DNA from: Hyphomicrobium sp. NDB2Meth4
GTDB lineage: Bacteria; Pseudomonadota; Alphaproteobacteria; Rhizobiales; Hyphomicrobiaceae
Length of the DNA stretch: 56,151 bases
NCBI RefSeq assembly: GCF_900117445.1
Contig: NZ_FPEJ01000008.1
Coordinates: forward strand, 1-56,151
Direction: 5' to 3'
A program made the position numbers and the translations under genes. Positions 9,362 to 18,616 of the stretch are shown in pieces (within the stretch, counting starts at the first letter, position 1; each line of letters begins with the position of its first letter). The notes beneath the pieces were generated by a model, which saw only the letters and a list, made by a program, of their open reading frames with translations, did not search any database and had not been told where the DNA came from.

Positions 9362-9850
9362 ATGAGCAAGAGCACCACCAGTCAGGCCAAAAAACAACAG
9401 GACGCCCCGGGATACCGCCCGTTCTGGGAGACCAAGTCCCTCGACGCCATGTCGCACGCAGAGTGGGAATCCCTTTGCGACGGCTGCGGACGGTGCTGCC
9501 TCCTGAAAGTCGAGGACGAGGATACCGGTGACGTTTACCTCACCCGCCTCGGCTGCAAGCTGCTCGACACCAATTCCTGCCGTTGCCGCGACTATCCCAA
9601 CCGCAAGAAGAAGGTGCACGACTGCCTCAGCCTCACGCCCGGCGATATTGAGAAGATGCCCTGGCTTCCCTCGACGTGCGCCTATCGCACGCTTCATGAA
9701 GGCCGCAGCCTCGAATGGTGGCACCCTCTCGTCTCCGGCGATCCCGAGACCGTGCACGAAGCCGGCATTTCCGTGCGCGGCTGGGCGCGCAGCGAGAAGG
9801 GCGTGAAGCCGGACGCCATCGTCCGCTACATCATCGGCGAAGCCGGCTGA
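9362..9850 (+). CDS. YcgN/UPF0260-family cysteine-cluster protein
   Basis: A 162-residue soluble protein of the UPF0260 (YcgN) family. The N-terminus has [20 protein letters not shown] and a CDGCGRCCL cluster, followed by further cysteines in [16 protein letters not shown] and HDCLSLTP. This is the pattern of the YkgJ/UPF0153-like zinc or Fe-S binding cluster. The family's role is unknown. The start at ATG 9362 ([10 protein letters not shown]) gives the expected size. The gene is followed 16 bp later by the ABC-F ATPase, suggesting one transcript. Confidence 0.88.
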   Translation: MSKSTTSQAKKQQDAPGYRPFWETKSLDAMSHAEWESLCDGCGRCCLLKVEDEDTGDVYLTRLGCKLLDTNSCRCRDYPNRKKKVHDCLSLTPGDIEKMPWLPSTCAYRTLHEGRSLEWWHPLVSGDPETVHEAGISVRGWARSEKGVKPDAIVRYIIGEAG

Positions 9851-9866
9851 TCATTCCGGACCCAAC

Positions 9867-11678
9867 ATGGCCCCTCCTCTTCTGCAACTCAGCGACATCG
9901 CGCTGACTTTCGGCGGTCATCCGCTGCTCGAAGGAGTCGAACTCTCGGTCTCCGCCGGCGAGCGCGTCTGCCTCGTCGGTCGTAACGGCTCCGGCAAATC
10001 TACCCTTCTGAAAATCGCCGCCGGGATCGTCACACCCGATGGCGGCCAGCGCTTCGTGCAGCCCGGCGCCTCCGTGCGCTACCTGCCGCAAGAGCCAGAC
10101 TTCACAGGGCACGACACGACGCTGTCCTATGTCGAAGCCGGCCTCGGTGCGAGTGATGACGCGCACCAGGCGCGCTACCTGCTCGAGCAGCTCGGGCTCA
10201 CCGGTGAAGAAGACCCAGCTCATCTGTCCGGTGGCGAGGCCCGCCGCGCCGCGCTGGCCCGCGTGCTGGCACCGCAACCCGACATTCTTCTGCTCGACGA
10301 GCCGACCAACCACCTCGACATGCCAACTATCGAGTGGCTGGAGTCGGCGCTCGCCAGCCAGCGCGGCGCACTCGTGCTCATCAGCCACGACCGCCGCTTC
10401 CTCGAAACGCTCTCACGCGTCACCGTTTGGCTCGACCGTGGCCGCGCCCGCCGCGTCGACATCGGGTTCAAGGAGTTCGAAGCCTGGCGCGACCAGCAGC
10501 TCGCCGAGGAAGAGGTCCAGCAGCACAAGCTCGACCGCAAGATCGTGCGCGAGGAGCACTGGGTTCGTTATGGCGTCACCGCGCGCCGCAAGCGCAACGT
10601 TCGCCGTATGGCCGAGCTTGCAGGGCTGCGCCAGCAACGGCGCGAGCATCGCAAGGCCGCCGGTAAGGCAGTGATCGAGGCGGCGCAGGCAGAGAAGTCC
10701 GGCGCCCTCGTCATCGAGGCCAAGGGCATCTCCAAGAGCTACGGCGAGCGCCGCATCGTCGACAATTTCTCCACCCGCATCATGCGTGGCGACCGCGTCG
10801 GCATCGTGGGCCCCAACGGTTCAGGCAAGACGACACTGGTCAGCATGCTCATCGGCGCACTTCAGCCCGACAGCGGGGAGGTACGCCTCGGCGCCAACAT
10901 CGAGATGGCGACGCTCGAGCAGGATCGCGACAGCCTCGATCCCAACTGGACGCTGGCCCAGGCCATGACCGGTGGCCGCGGCGATCACGTCGCCGTGGGA
11001 ACGGGCCACAAGCACGTCGTCAGCTACATGAAGGACTTCCTTTTCCAGCCCGAGCAGGCGCGCACGCCCTTGCGGGTCCTGTCCGGCGGCGAGCGCGGCC
11101 GCCTCATGCTCGCCCGCGCCCTCGCCAAGCCATCGAACCTGCTGGTGCTCGACGAGCCGACCAACGATCTCGACCTCGAAACCCTCGATGTGCTCGAGGA
11201 AATGCTGACCGAGTACGCTGGTACGGTCCTCCTCATCAGCCACGACCGCGACTTCCTAGACCGCATCGTGCACGCCGTCATCGTGCCAGAAGGCGACGGC
11301 CGCTGGGGTGAATACCCAGGCGGCTATTCCGACATGCTGATGCAGCGCGGCTCCGACCTCGCCGGGCATCGCACTGGCAAGGCCAAGTCCGCACCGAAAG
11401 AAAAAGAGAACCCGACGGCCGCAGCGCCGCCGTCGAAGCGGCGCCTGAGCTTCAAGGACAAGCACGCGCTGGAGACGCTGCCCAAGCAGATGGCCGCGCT
11501 CCAGGAGGAAGCTAAGAAGCTGGGCGATGCGCTCGCTGACCCGCAGCTCTACACGCGCGATGCGAAGGCCTTTGCCGACAAGTCAGCGCGTCTCGCGGCC
11601 GTCGAAGCGGAACTCGCCTCCGCCGAAGAAAGATGGCTTGAACTCGAAATCCTCCGCGAGGAGATCGAAAGCTCTTAA
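9867..11678 (+). CDS. uup: ABC-F family ATPase, Uup-like
   Basis: A 603-residue soluble protein with two ABC domains and no membrane domain. Walker A motifs are GRNGSGKST (about residue 38) and GPNGSGKTT (about 320). ABC signatures are LSGGEARRAALARVL and LSGGERGRLMLARAL, with Walker B in ILLLDEPTNHLDMP and LLVLDEPTNDLDLE. A C-terminal coiled coil (about 520-600, KQMAALQEEAKKLGDAL) fits Uup rather than EttA. ABC-F proteins act on ribosomes; Uup also affects transposon excision and DNA repair phenotypes. The ends of this gene and the convergent flavoprotein gene overlap by 4 bp. Confidence 0.92.
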   Translation: MAPPLLQLSDIALTFGGHPLLEGVELSVSAGERVCLVGRNGSGKSTLLKIAAGIVTPDGGQRFVQPGASVRYLPQEPDFTGHDTTLSYVEAGLGASDDAHQARYLLEQLGLTGEEDPAHLSGGEARRAALARVLAPQPDILLLDEPTNHLDMPTIEWLESALASQRGALVLISHDRRFLETLSRVTVWLDRGRARRVDIGFKEFEAWRDQQLAEEEVQQHKLDRKIVREEHWVRYGVTARRKRNVRRMAELAGLRQQRREHRKAAGKAVIEAAQAEKSGALVIEAKGISKSYGERRIVDNFSTRIMRGDRVGIVGPNGSGKTTLVSMLIGALQPDSGEVRLGANIEMATLEQDRDSLDPNWTLAQAMTGGRGDHVAVGTGHKHVVSYMKDFLFQPEQARTPLRVLSGGERGRLMLARALAKPSNLLVLDEPTNDLDLETLDVLEEMLTEYAGTVLLISHDRDFLDRIVHAVIVPEGDGRWGEYPGGYSDMLMQRGSDLAGHRTGKAKSAPKEKENPTAAAPPSKRRLSFKDKHALETLPKQMAALQEEAKKLGDALADPQLYTRDAKAFADKSARLAAVEAELASAEERWLELEILREEIESS

Positions 11679-12895
11679 CCTAACCACTCCACAATCCCGC
11701 GCCCGGCCTGCGCACCCGTCGCAAGGCACGCCTGCAGCAGGTAGCCGCCCGTCGGCGCCTCCCAATCCAGCATTTCGCCGGCAACGAACACACCCGGACG
11801 CCGGTGCAGCATCAGCCGGTCATCGACGTCATCCCATTTGACGCCGCCCGCGGTCGATATCGCCCGCGCGATGGGTGCTGCCGCTGTCAGACGCAACGGT
11901 ACGGCTTTGATCAGCCGCGCGATCTCCTCTGGGGGCGTCTCGGTCAGGCGTTGTGCAGCCGTCTCGTGCAGCAGTCCAATCTCCACCGCAGACATGCCCG
12001 CCGCCTTGCGCAGGAACGTCGCCAGCGATTGCTTAGCCCGTGGCTTGCCGAGGCGCGCCGCCAGCGCTTCGGTGGTCATATCCGGCCGCAGATCGAGCAA
12101 GAGCACCGCTGTCCCGTCTCTGGCGATGGCATCGCGCAACTTGGCCGAGAGTGCGTAGACGGCGCCGCCCTCGATGCCCTCGGCAGTGATTAAAGCCTCC
12201 CCGCGCACACTCGCTCCCTCGAACCCCGCCGCGATGCGTTTCAGCGGCTGCCCCTCGAAGTGGCCGCGGAAGTGATCGGACCACGCGATCAGGAATCCGC
12301 AGTTTGCCGCCGCCAGCGGAGCCACGGCGACGCCCGCGCCATCCAGCACGGGCACCCAGTCGCCTGTCGACCCGAGCCGCGGCCAGCTCGCCCCGCCGAG
12401 CGCCAGCAGCGTCGCATCGGCCTCGATGCGCCTCTCCCCCGCCGGCGTCTCGAACGTGAGGCGCCCTTCTCCATCCCAACCCGTCCACTGCCACCGGTTC
12501 CGGATAGTGACGCCAGCCGCGATCAGCCGGGAAAGCCACGCCCGCAACAGCGGCGACGCCTTCATCGCCACCGGAAACACCCGCCCGCTTGATCCAACGA
12601 AGGTAGTTTCACCGAGCCCTTCGCACCACTCCCGCACCGCGCTGGGCGGGAATGCCTCGATGGCCGGCCGCAGCCGCTCCCGCGCGTTGCCGTAGCGCGC
12701 GAGAAACTGCTCGAGCTCTTCGCTGTGGGTCAGGTTCAACCCCCCACGGCCCGCCAGCAGGAACTTGCGCGCGAGAGAGGGCATGCGGTCGTAGACCGTC
12801 ACGCTGACGCCGGAACGGGCCAGGGTCTCGGCGGCCATGAGCCCCGCCGGGCCGCCGCCGATTACGGCGACGCTGCAACTCGAAGCTCGCGCCAC
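11675..12895 (-). CDS. HI0933-like NAD(P)/FAD-dependent oxidoreductase
   Basis: A 406-residue flavoprotein with an N-terminal Rossmann motif (VAVIGGGPAGLMAAETLARS). The family motif RKFLLAGRGGLNLTHSE lies at about residues 43-60. The C-terminal GGVKWDDVDDRLMLHRRPGV and FVAGEMLDWEAPTGGYLLQA close the FAD site. This pattern fits the PP_4765-type branch of the HI0933/BaiN family, whose physiological substrate is unknown. The start is GTG at 12895. It shares its 3' end with uup in a convergent pair. Confidence 0.88.
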   Translation of the reverse strand: MARASSCSVAVIGGGPAGLMAAETLARSGVSVTVYDRMPSLARKFLLAGRGGLNLTHSEELEQFLARYGNARERLRPAIEAFPPSAVREWCEGLGETTFVGSSGRVFPVAMKASPLLRAWLSRLIAAGVTIRNRWQWTGWDGEGRLTFETPAGERRIEADATLLALGGASWPRLGSTGDWVPVLDGAGVAVAPLAAANCGFLIAWSDHFRGHFEGQPLKRIAAGFEGASVRGEALITAEGIEGGAVYALSAKLRDAIARDGTAVLLLDLRPDMTTEALAARLGKPRAKQSLATFLRKAAGMSAVEIGLLHETAAQRLTETPPEEIARLIKAVPLRLTAAAPIARAISTAGGVKWDDVDDRLMLHRRPGVFVAGEMLDWEAPTGGYLLQACLATGAQAGRGIVEWLG

Positions 12896-13055
12896 TTTTA
12901 TATTGCCCTCTCTGCCCCGGAGCCCGCCCTAACACTCTCGCGTTGGCTAAGGCAACGGCCCGCCCTGGGAAGCGGAGTTAACGTCGGAGACCGTTCAGCC
13001 GGTCTAGGCGGCGACGGCGGGGTGTTATAATGTTCCAATTAATGCACCGAGGATT

Positions 13056-14426
13056 TTGCAATTGTCGCTGCGCACTCGCCTCCTGATTTCGGTCTTTGCC
13101 ACTTTGCTGCTGAGCCTCATCGCCGGCGGCGCGTTCACCTATTGGCACGCCGTGGCCAAGATCGAGACCGAGATGCAGGCCGCGATTGCGGTCGGCAGCC
13201 GTATCGCGCGCAACGCCGTCGACGATTGGGAGGAGGCAACCGATCCCGCACGGCGCCTGGCCCTTCTGGTGGCTGACTTCGAGGGTGATCGCCATCTGCG
13301 AGCGACGCTCATCAGCCCCGACGGAAAGGAAATTCACGCATCCAAAGTTGCCATCGCCGATGACCCCGCGCCGGCATGGCTCGTGTCGTTGCTGGCCGCG
13401 CCCCCGAAAAAAGTGGCGGTAGATCTTCCCGAGGTGTTCGACAAGTTCGGGACCGTGGAGCTGCAGACCGATCCCCGCAACGAGGTCGCCGAGGTGTGGA
13501 GCGACGTCTGGCTCACGCTCACTGTGATGACGATTTTCTGCGGACTCGTACTCGCCTTCATTTATTGGACGCTGGCTTCGACCATGCGCCCCTTGCACAG
13601 CCTGACCAACGCCTTTGCGCGTGTCGGCGATGGCGATTATCGCGAGCGCCTCAACGAGCAGGGTCCTCTGGAACTCGTTCGCCTGTCGCAGAGCTTCAAC
13701 CAGATGGTCGAGCGCCTCGCCACCTCCGAAGCCCATAACAAGCGCCTGCAGCAGCAGCTCACGTCCGTCCAGGACGAGGAGCGTGCCGACCTAGCGCGCG
13801 ACTTGCACGACGAGATCGGGCCTTTGCTGTTCGCCGCCGACGTTGATGCCGTCGCCATCGAGCAACTCGCCAAAGCCGGCGACTACGAGGAAATTCCCCA
13901 CCGCGTCGGTATTATTCGCGACGCCATCGGCCGCATGCAGAGACACGTGCGCGATATCCTCGGCCGGTTGCGCTCGGCGATGCTTCTAGACGTCGGATTG
14001 GCCCATGCCATCGACAATTTGCTGGCATTTTGGCGGGCGCATCGCCCCAAGCTGGTCTTCCGCGTAGAAGTGCCGGAGGAAAGCTTTGGAGAGGTGATCG
14101 ATGGAACGATCTACCGCGTCGTGCAGGAAAGCATCAGCAACGCAGTGCGCCACGGGACACCGACGACCATCGACATTAGCGTCAAAGCGAACCCGGACAA
14201 CTCGATCGATATCAAGGTCGCCGACGACGGATGCGGTCTAAAGTCGGGCGGAGTTCGCGGCTTCGGCATCGTCGGCATGCGCGAGCGCGTAGCAACGCTC
14301 GGCGGCAGTCTAGAGGTCACCAATCGACGCGACGGCAAAGGTGTTGTCGTCTCCGCTCATCTTCCAGCGCGCGGCCCCCACGCTGCCGCTTCCACTTTTG
14401 AAACACACGAGGCAATGCTGCAATGA
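13056..14426 (+). CDS. Two-component sensor histidine kinase (HisKA_3/NarX-DegS type)
   Basis: A 456-residue membrane kinase. Transmembrane helices lie at about residues 8-30 and 155-178 and flank a periplasmic sensor region of about 125 residues. A HAMP domain follows (MRPLHSLTNAFARVGDGDY), then the dimerisation domain with phospho-acceptor His251 in ADLARDLHDEIGP. The HATPase_c domain has the N box ESISNAVRHG and the G box VADDGCGL. The start is TTG 13056 after CCGAGGA; a second TTG at 13062 is possible. It overlaps the response-regulator gene by 4 bp. The sensed signal cannot be read from the sequence. Confidence 0.9.
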   Translation: MQLSLRTRLLISVFATLLLSLIAGGAFTYWHAVAKIETEMQAAIAVGSRIARNAVDDWEEATDPARRLALLVADFEGDRHLRATLISPDGKEIHASKVAIADDPAPAWLVSLLAAPPKKVAVDLPEVFDKFGTVELQTDPRNEVAEVWSDVWLTLTVMTIFCGLVLAFIYWTLASTMRPLHSLTNAFARVGDGDYRERLNEQGPLELVRLSQSFNQMVERLATSEAHNKRLQQQLTSVQDEERADLARDLHDEIGPLLFAADVDAVAIEQLAKAGDYEEIPHRVGIIRDAIGRMQRHVRDILGRLRSAMLLDVGLAHAIDNLLAFWRAHRPKLVFRVEVPEESFGEVIDGTIYRVVQESISNAVRHGTPTTIDISVKANPDNSIDIKVADDGCGLKSGGVRGFGIVGMRERVATLGGSLEVTNRRDGKGVVVSAHLPARGPHAAASTFETHEAMLQ

Positions 14427-15034
14427 AGATACTTCTGGTGGACGATCATATTGTCGTTCGTGAAGGCGTCCGCCGCCTCCTGTCGGGCATGAGCGGTGCT
14501 GAATTGCACGAAGCCTCCACCGGTGAGGAGGCTCTGGAGATGTTTCGCCAGATCAAGCCGGAGCTCGTACTGCTCGACCTTAATCTGACGGGCATCGGAG
14601 GCCTTGAGCTTTTGCGCCGCCTGCTGAGCGAGGACGAGAAGGTCCGCGTCGTCGTGTTCTCAATGCACGCCGAGCCGATCTACGCAGCCCGCGCCCTGCG
14701 TCTTGGCGCGCGCGGCTATGTCAGCAAGAGCGCTGGCGCCGACGAGTTGGTCACCGCCGTCAAGAAGGTGGCCGAGGGCGGCCGCTACGTTGAACGCGAG
14801 ATCGCGGGCGAACTGGCCTTCACCCAGCTTTCTGCTGAAGATCCGCTGCAGCAGCTCACCATGCGTGAGATTGAAATCCTCCGCCTTCTCGGCGAGGGCA
14901 ACAGCCTCACGGAGATCGCTCAGACGATTGGCGTTGCCTACAAGACGGTCGCCAATACTTGCTCGATCATCAAGAGCAAGCTGGGCGTGGAGCGCACCGC
15001 CGACCTCATTCGCGTCTCGATGGAGATGAAGTAG
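14423..15034 (+). CDS. NarL/FixJ-family response regulator
   Basis: A 203-residue transcription regulator, partner of the preceding kinase by ATGA overlap. The receiver domain (1-120) has the acidic pair LLVDDH, phospho-acceptor Asp52 in LVLLDLNLTG, and the Lys of YVSKSAG. The LuxR-type HTH (about 138-200) reads LTMREIEILRLLGEGNSL, then EIAQTIGVAYKTVANTCSII. This is a complete orthodox HisKA_3/NarL pair. No obvious target operator was found nearby, though the globin gene downstream on the opposite strand is one candidate target. Confidence 0.92.
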   Translation: MKILLVDDHIVVREGVRRLLSGMSGAELHEASTGEEALEMFRQIKPELVLLDLNLTGIGGLELLRRLLSEDEKVRVVVFSMHAEPIYAARALRLGARGYVSKSAGADELVTAVKKVAEGGRYVEREIAGELAFTQLSAEDPLQQLTMREIEILRLLGEGNSLTEIAQTIGVAYKTVANTCSIIKSKLGVERTADLIRVSMEMK

Positions 15035-15179
15035 CCACCCGATGCGCCTTCGCTGACGTGGGCCGGTTTCCCGCGACACCTGAGTCAGCCTTCCGGGAAA
15101 CTTGGTAGGGATTGAACGGGAAATAATCCCTGGCCGTCGGCTAAGCCGTCTCGCTAACGTTCCGGCGCCGCGCACTTGC

Positions 15180-15231
15180 GGAAAGGACGCCGGATCGCCA
15201 ATGGCCCTGGCGTCCTTCCCGCACTTTTTTT
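15180..15231 (+). terminator. Rho-independent terminator after the response regulator
   Basis: The stem GGAAAGGACGCC (15180-15191) pairs with GGCGTCCTTCC (15209-15219), and a run of seven T follows at 15225-15231. It ends transcription from the two-component operon; the opposite strand has no T run of similar quality. Confidence 0.75.
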
Positions 15232-15282
15232 GCGCAGCATTCTCCAAAGAGTCTGGTTCGCTCGGGTCGCTGCGCGCCGCCG

Positions 15283-15741
15283 CTAGCAGTTGACGAGCAT
15301 CGTTGCGACGCGCGTGAATGGCGTCATCAGGCGGACCTGGACGTCGCCGGGCAGTCCCACGCGCTCAATGGCCATCACCATGCACCGGAGCCAGGCGTCC
15401 TTCGCCTCCGCGTTGATATCGACGTGCTCGTGCATCTCGCGCACATTCGAATGTCCCCACTTTTGCGCATAGAGCCTGGGACCGCCGAGAAAGCCGGATA
15501 GAAAGTTCAGTTGTTCGATGCGCGAATGGGCGACCCCATGTCCGCGCAGATGCAGGACGTGCAGCGCCCGGCCCTCGGGTTCGAACTCGACGATGTCGTA
15601 GAACGTCTCGACCAGATTGCGCAGGCCTTCCTGGCCACCGACGAGCTCGTAGAGCGATGCCTCGCGCAAAGCCGGACCCGGCGCCTCAGCGGTTGCCGCA
15701 ACGGGCATATGGGCATCTGAAACTTTTGCAGCACCTGACAT
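15283..15741 (-). CDS. Group II truncated haemoglobin
   Basis: A 152-residue 2-on-2 globin. Group II features are visible: YELVGGQEGLRNLVETFYDI with a Tyr at the B10-like position, FLSGFLGGPRLYAQKWGHSN, the proximal-His region VREMHEHVDI, and a Trp in the G helix (AWLRCMVMAI). It has an extra 30-residue N-terminal tail of low complexity. Group II globins typically handle O2, NO or peroxide. An AGGAGG ribosome site precedes ATG 15741. It lies between the two-component operon and the glnT/gmaS array; no redox partner is adjacent. Confidence 0.87.
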   Translation of the reverse strand: MSGAAKVSDAHMPVAATAEAPGPALREASLYELVGGQEGLRNLVETFYDIVEFEPEGRALHVLHLRGHGVAHSRIEQLNFLSGFLGGPRLYAQKWGHSNVREMHEHVDINAEAKDAWLRCMVMAIERVGLPGDVQVRLMTPFTRVATMLVNC

Positions 15742-15810
15742 AGATCCTCCTGAGTTTAAGACTCAGTCCGAGCGCATCGAAGTGCATTGTTCCCGCTCAA
15801 TGCTCTGCCC

Positions 15811-15848
15811 AAAAAAAAGCGCGCGGCGTTCGAGGCACCGCGCGCTTC
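15811..15848 (-). terminator. Terminator of the glx-glnT array
   Basis: Read on the minus strand, GCGCGCGG (15845-15838) pairs with CCGCGCGC (15826-15819), followed by a run of eight T (complement of 15811-15818). It sits 17 bp beyond the stop of the glnT/gmaS-like gene and marks the 3' end of the minus-strand array. Confidence 0.85.
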
Positions 15849-15864
15849 AGAGTTTTCTCTTCGC

Positions 15865-17193
15865 TTAGATGTCGAGTGTGTTCTCGCGCTCCCACTCCGT
15901 GAAGTGCGACGCGAATTGGTTCCACTCGCCAGTCTTCAGTTTGATGTAGGCGGCGGAGAACTCCTCGCCGAGGGCGCTCTTGAGAGAGGCGTCCTTGTCG
16001 AAGTTGCGGATGGCGTCGAGAAGGTTGAGCGGCAGCTTCGGAGCATCGGTCACTGTATGTCCGAGCTGGTACATGTCGATATCGTAGCGACGGCCCGGGT
16101 GGGCATTGCTTTCGATACCGTCGAGGCCGGCTGCAATGATGACGGCCTGGAGGAGGTACGGGTTAGCAGCGCCGTCTGGCAGGCGAAGCTCGAAGCGACC
16201 CTTGCCCGGCACACGGACCATGTGCGTGCGGTTGTTGCCGGTCCAGGTAACGGTGTTGGGCGCCCACGTCGCGCCGGAAACCGTGCGCGGCGCGTTGATG
16301 CGCTTGTAGGAGTTGACAGTAGGATTGGTGATCGCGGACAGCGCTTCGGCGTGCTTCATGATACCGCCGAGGAACTTGTAGCCCTGTTGAGACAGGCCCA
16401 TTTCGTCCGTGCCGTCCAAGAAGGCGTTGGAGGTGCCGCTCGTGTCCCAGACAGAAATGTGTGCGTGACAGCCGTTTCCGGTAAGGCCTGGGAACGGCTT
16501 CGGCATGAAGGTCGCGCGCAGCCCGTGCTTCTCGGCGACAGTCCTTGCCATGTACTTGAAGAACGAGTGGCGGTCGGCGGTGACCAGCGCGTCGTCGAAG
16601 CTCCAGTTCATCTCGAACTGGCCGTTGGCATCCTCGTGGTCGTTCTGGTAGGCACCCCAACCCAGCTCCTGCATGTAATCGCACATCTCGGCGATCACAT
16701 CGTAGCGGCGCATCAAAGCTTGCTGGTCGTAACAAGGCTTCGCTGCAGTGTCCTTTTGATCGGAGATCGCCGTTCCGTCGGGCAACGTCAGGAAGAATTC
16801 GCACTCTACGCCGGTCTTCACGCGCAGCCCGAGCGCCGCGGCCCTCGCAACGAGGTGCTTGAGGACCACGCGAGGCGCCTGAGCGACGAGCTTGTCCTCC
16901 ATCACGCAGTCGGCCGGCAGCCAGGCAACTTCCTTCTTCCACGGAAGCTGGATCATGCCGGCTGGATCCGGCATGCCGAACATGTCCGGGTGCGCCGGTG
17001 TCATGTCCAGCCATGTGGCGAAGCCGGCAAAGCCGGCTCCGTCTTTCTGCATCTCTGCGATTGCTGCTGCGGGAACGAGCTTGGCTCGCTGCCCACCAAA
17101 CAGGTCGGTGAACGAGATCATGAAATAGCGGATGCCACGATCTTTCGCGACTTGCGCTAGATCGATCTTCACCTCGTGTGAATCGTGGGCCAT
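15865..17193 (-). CDS. glnT: Type III glutamine synthetase / gamma-glutamylmethylamide synthetase family
   Basis: A 442-residue ATP-dependent ligase of the GlnT/GmaS branch of the glutamine synthetase superfamily. YFMISFTDLFGGQRAKLVPA is the beta-grasp start. GVECEFF carries the metal-binding Glu, YQNDHEDANGQFEMNW follows at about 183-196, then GNGCHAHISVW and NRTHMVRVP in the ATP/glutamate site. GlnT makes glutamine from ammonia; GmaS uses methylamine to give gamma-glutamylmethylamide. Residues 187-194 match the block targeted by published gmaS PCR primers, but the C-terminus (FTEWERENTLDI) is not the one I recall for GmaS. Substrate is undecided. ATG 17193 fits family length; a GTG at 17271 is weaker. 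Confidence 0.85.
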   Translation of the reverse strand: MAHDSHEVKIDLAQVAKDRGIRYFMISFTDLFGGQRAKLVPAAAIAEMQKDGAGFAGFATWLDMTPAHPDMFGMPDPAGMIQLPWKKEVAWLPADCVMEDKLVAQAPRVVLKHLVARAAALGLRVKTGVECEFFLTLPDGTAISDQKDTAAKPCYDQQALMRRYDVIAEMCDYMQELGWGAYQNDHEDANGQFEMNWSFDDALVTADRHSFFKYMARTVAEKHGLRATFMPKPFPGLTGNGCHAHISVWDTSGTSNAFLDGTDEMGLSQQGYKFLGGIMKHAEALSAITNPTVNSYKRINAPRTVSGATWAPNTVTWTGNNRTHMVRVPGKGRFELRLPDGAANPYLLQAVIIAAGLDGIESNAHPGRRYDIDMYQLGHTVTDAPKLPLNLLDAIRNFDKDASLKSALGEEFSAAYIKLKTGEWNQFASHFTEWERENTLDI

Positions 17194-17287
17194 CGGTGTT
17201 TTCCCAAGTGTGTCGGTTACGTTGACGCTCTTCGCTGCCGCCGGCCTGCTAAATCTTCCGAAGAATTTCACAGCCGCCCGCCCAATT

Positions 17288-18616
17288 TTAGAAGTTGCCC
17301 TGACCAGGAATCCAGCCCGTTCCCGCCAGAGGCACCCGCGCCATGGCGGCGGCCTCGATCGTGAGCGCGCAGAGATCTTCTGGGGTCAGATTGTGCACGT
17401 GATTGTGGCCGCAGGCACGTGCAATGGTCTGTGCCTCGAGCGTCATCACTTTGAGGTAGTTGGCTAGGCGCCGGCCGGCGAGAACCGGGTCGAGACGCCG
17501 CGACAGCTCGGGGTCCTGGGTGGTGATGCCAGCCGGATCCCTGCCCTCGTGCCAGTCGTCATAGGCGCCGGCCGTCGTGTGCAGCTTGTTGTACTCAGAT
17601 TCCAGCGCCGGATCGTTATCGCCGAGGGCGATGAGAGCCGCGGTGCCGACCGACACAGCGTCAGCGCCGAGTGCCAGCGCCTTGGCAACGTCCGCGCCGT
17701 TGCGGATGCCGCCCGACACGATCAGCTGCACCTTGCGATGCATGCCGAGGTCCTGCAGCGCCTGCACGGCCGGACGGATGCATGCGAGGGTCGGCTGGCC
17801 GACGTGCTCGATGAACACTTCCTGCGTGGCGGCGGTGCCGCCCTGCATGCCGTCGACGACCACGGCGTCAGCGCCGGCCTTCACGGCCAGGGCAACGTCG
17901 TAGTAAGGACGCGCGCCGCCGACCTTGATGTAGATGGGCTTCTCCCAGTCGGTGATCTCGCGCAGCTCGAGGATCTTGATCTCGAGATCGTCGGGACCGG
18001 TCCAGTCCGGGTGACGGCAGGCCGAGCGCTGGTCGATGCCCTTCGGCAGCGTGCGCATCTCGGCGACGCGATCGGAGATCTTCTGGCCGAGCAGCATGCC
18101 GCCGCCGCCGGGCTTCGCACCCTGGCCGACCACCACCTCGATGGCGTCCGCTTTACGCAGATCGTCCGGGTTCATGCCGTAGCGCGAGGGCAGATACTGA
18201 TAAACCAGCGTCTGCGACTGGCCGCGCTCTTCCGGCGTCATGCCGCCGTCGCCCGTCGTCGTCGACGTGCCGGCGATGGTGGCGCCGCGGCCGAGTGCTT
18301 CCTTCGCGTTGGCTGACAGCGAGCCGAAGCTCATGCCGGCGATCGTGATCGGAATTTTCAGCTCGATCGGCTTCTTCGCAAAGCGCGTGCCGATCACCAC
18401 GTTGGTCGAGCACTTCTCGCGATAGCCTTCCAGCGGATAGCGGGACATCGACGCGCCGAGGAACAGCAGGTCGTCGAAGTGCGGAACCTTGCGCTTGGCG
18501 CCGCCGCCACGAATGTCATAGATGCCGGTCGTAGCGGCACGGCGGATTTCCGACAGCGCATAGTCATCGAATGCGGCCGCCTTGCGCGGCGTCGTGGGAG
18601 GGTTGTGGTAGCTCAT
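17288..18616 (-). CDS. glxD: GlxD/MgsC: FMN-binding glutamate-synthase-like subunit
   Basis: A 442-residue homologue of the FMN-binding (alpha/beta barrel) domain of glutamate synthase. FGSLSANAKEALGRGATIAG, STTTGDGGMTPEER, VVVGQGAKPGGGGMLLGQKI and VSGGIRNGADVAKALALGAD line the FMN site. The GltB [3Fe-4S] motif (C-x5-C-x4-C after the MIALG element) should come next, but here LIALGDNDPALE and YDDWHEGRDPAGITTQDPEL contain no cysteine. This is the third piece of the split GltB-like enzyme called GlxBCD in rhizobia and MgsABC (N-methylglutamate synthase) in methylotrophs. The start overlaps the stop of glxC (TGATG). Confidence 0.88.
   Translation of the reverse strand: MSYHNPPTTPRKAAAFDDYALSEIRRAATTGIYDIRGGGAKRKVPHFDDLLFLGASMSRYPLEGYREKCSTNVVIGTRFAKKPIELKIPITIAGMSFGSLSANAKEALGRGATIAGTSTTTGDGGMTPEERGQSQTLVYQYLPSRYGMNPDDLRKADAIEVVVGQGAKPGGGGMLLGQKISDRVAEMRTLPKGIDQRSACRHPDWTGPDDLEIKILELREITDWEKPIYIKVGGARPYYDVALAVKAGADAVVVDGMQGGTAATQEVFIEHVGQPTLACIRPAVQALQDLGMHRKVQLIVSGGIRNGADVAKALALGADAVSVGTAALIALGDNDPALESEYNKLHTTAGAYDDWHEGRDPAGITTQDPELSRRLDPVLAGRRLANYLKVMTLEAQTIARACGHNHVHNLTPEDLCALTIEAAAMARVPLAGTGWIPGQGNF

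Noticed and set aside
15787-17160. Long plus-strand frame antisense to glnT/gmaS
   Set aside because: It covers the ligase gene almost exactly, has no ribosome site and no family resemblance, while the minus strand encodes a complete, recognisable enzyme.
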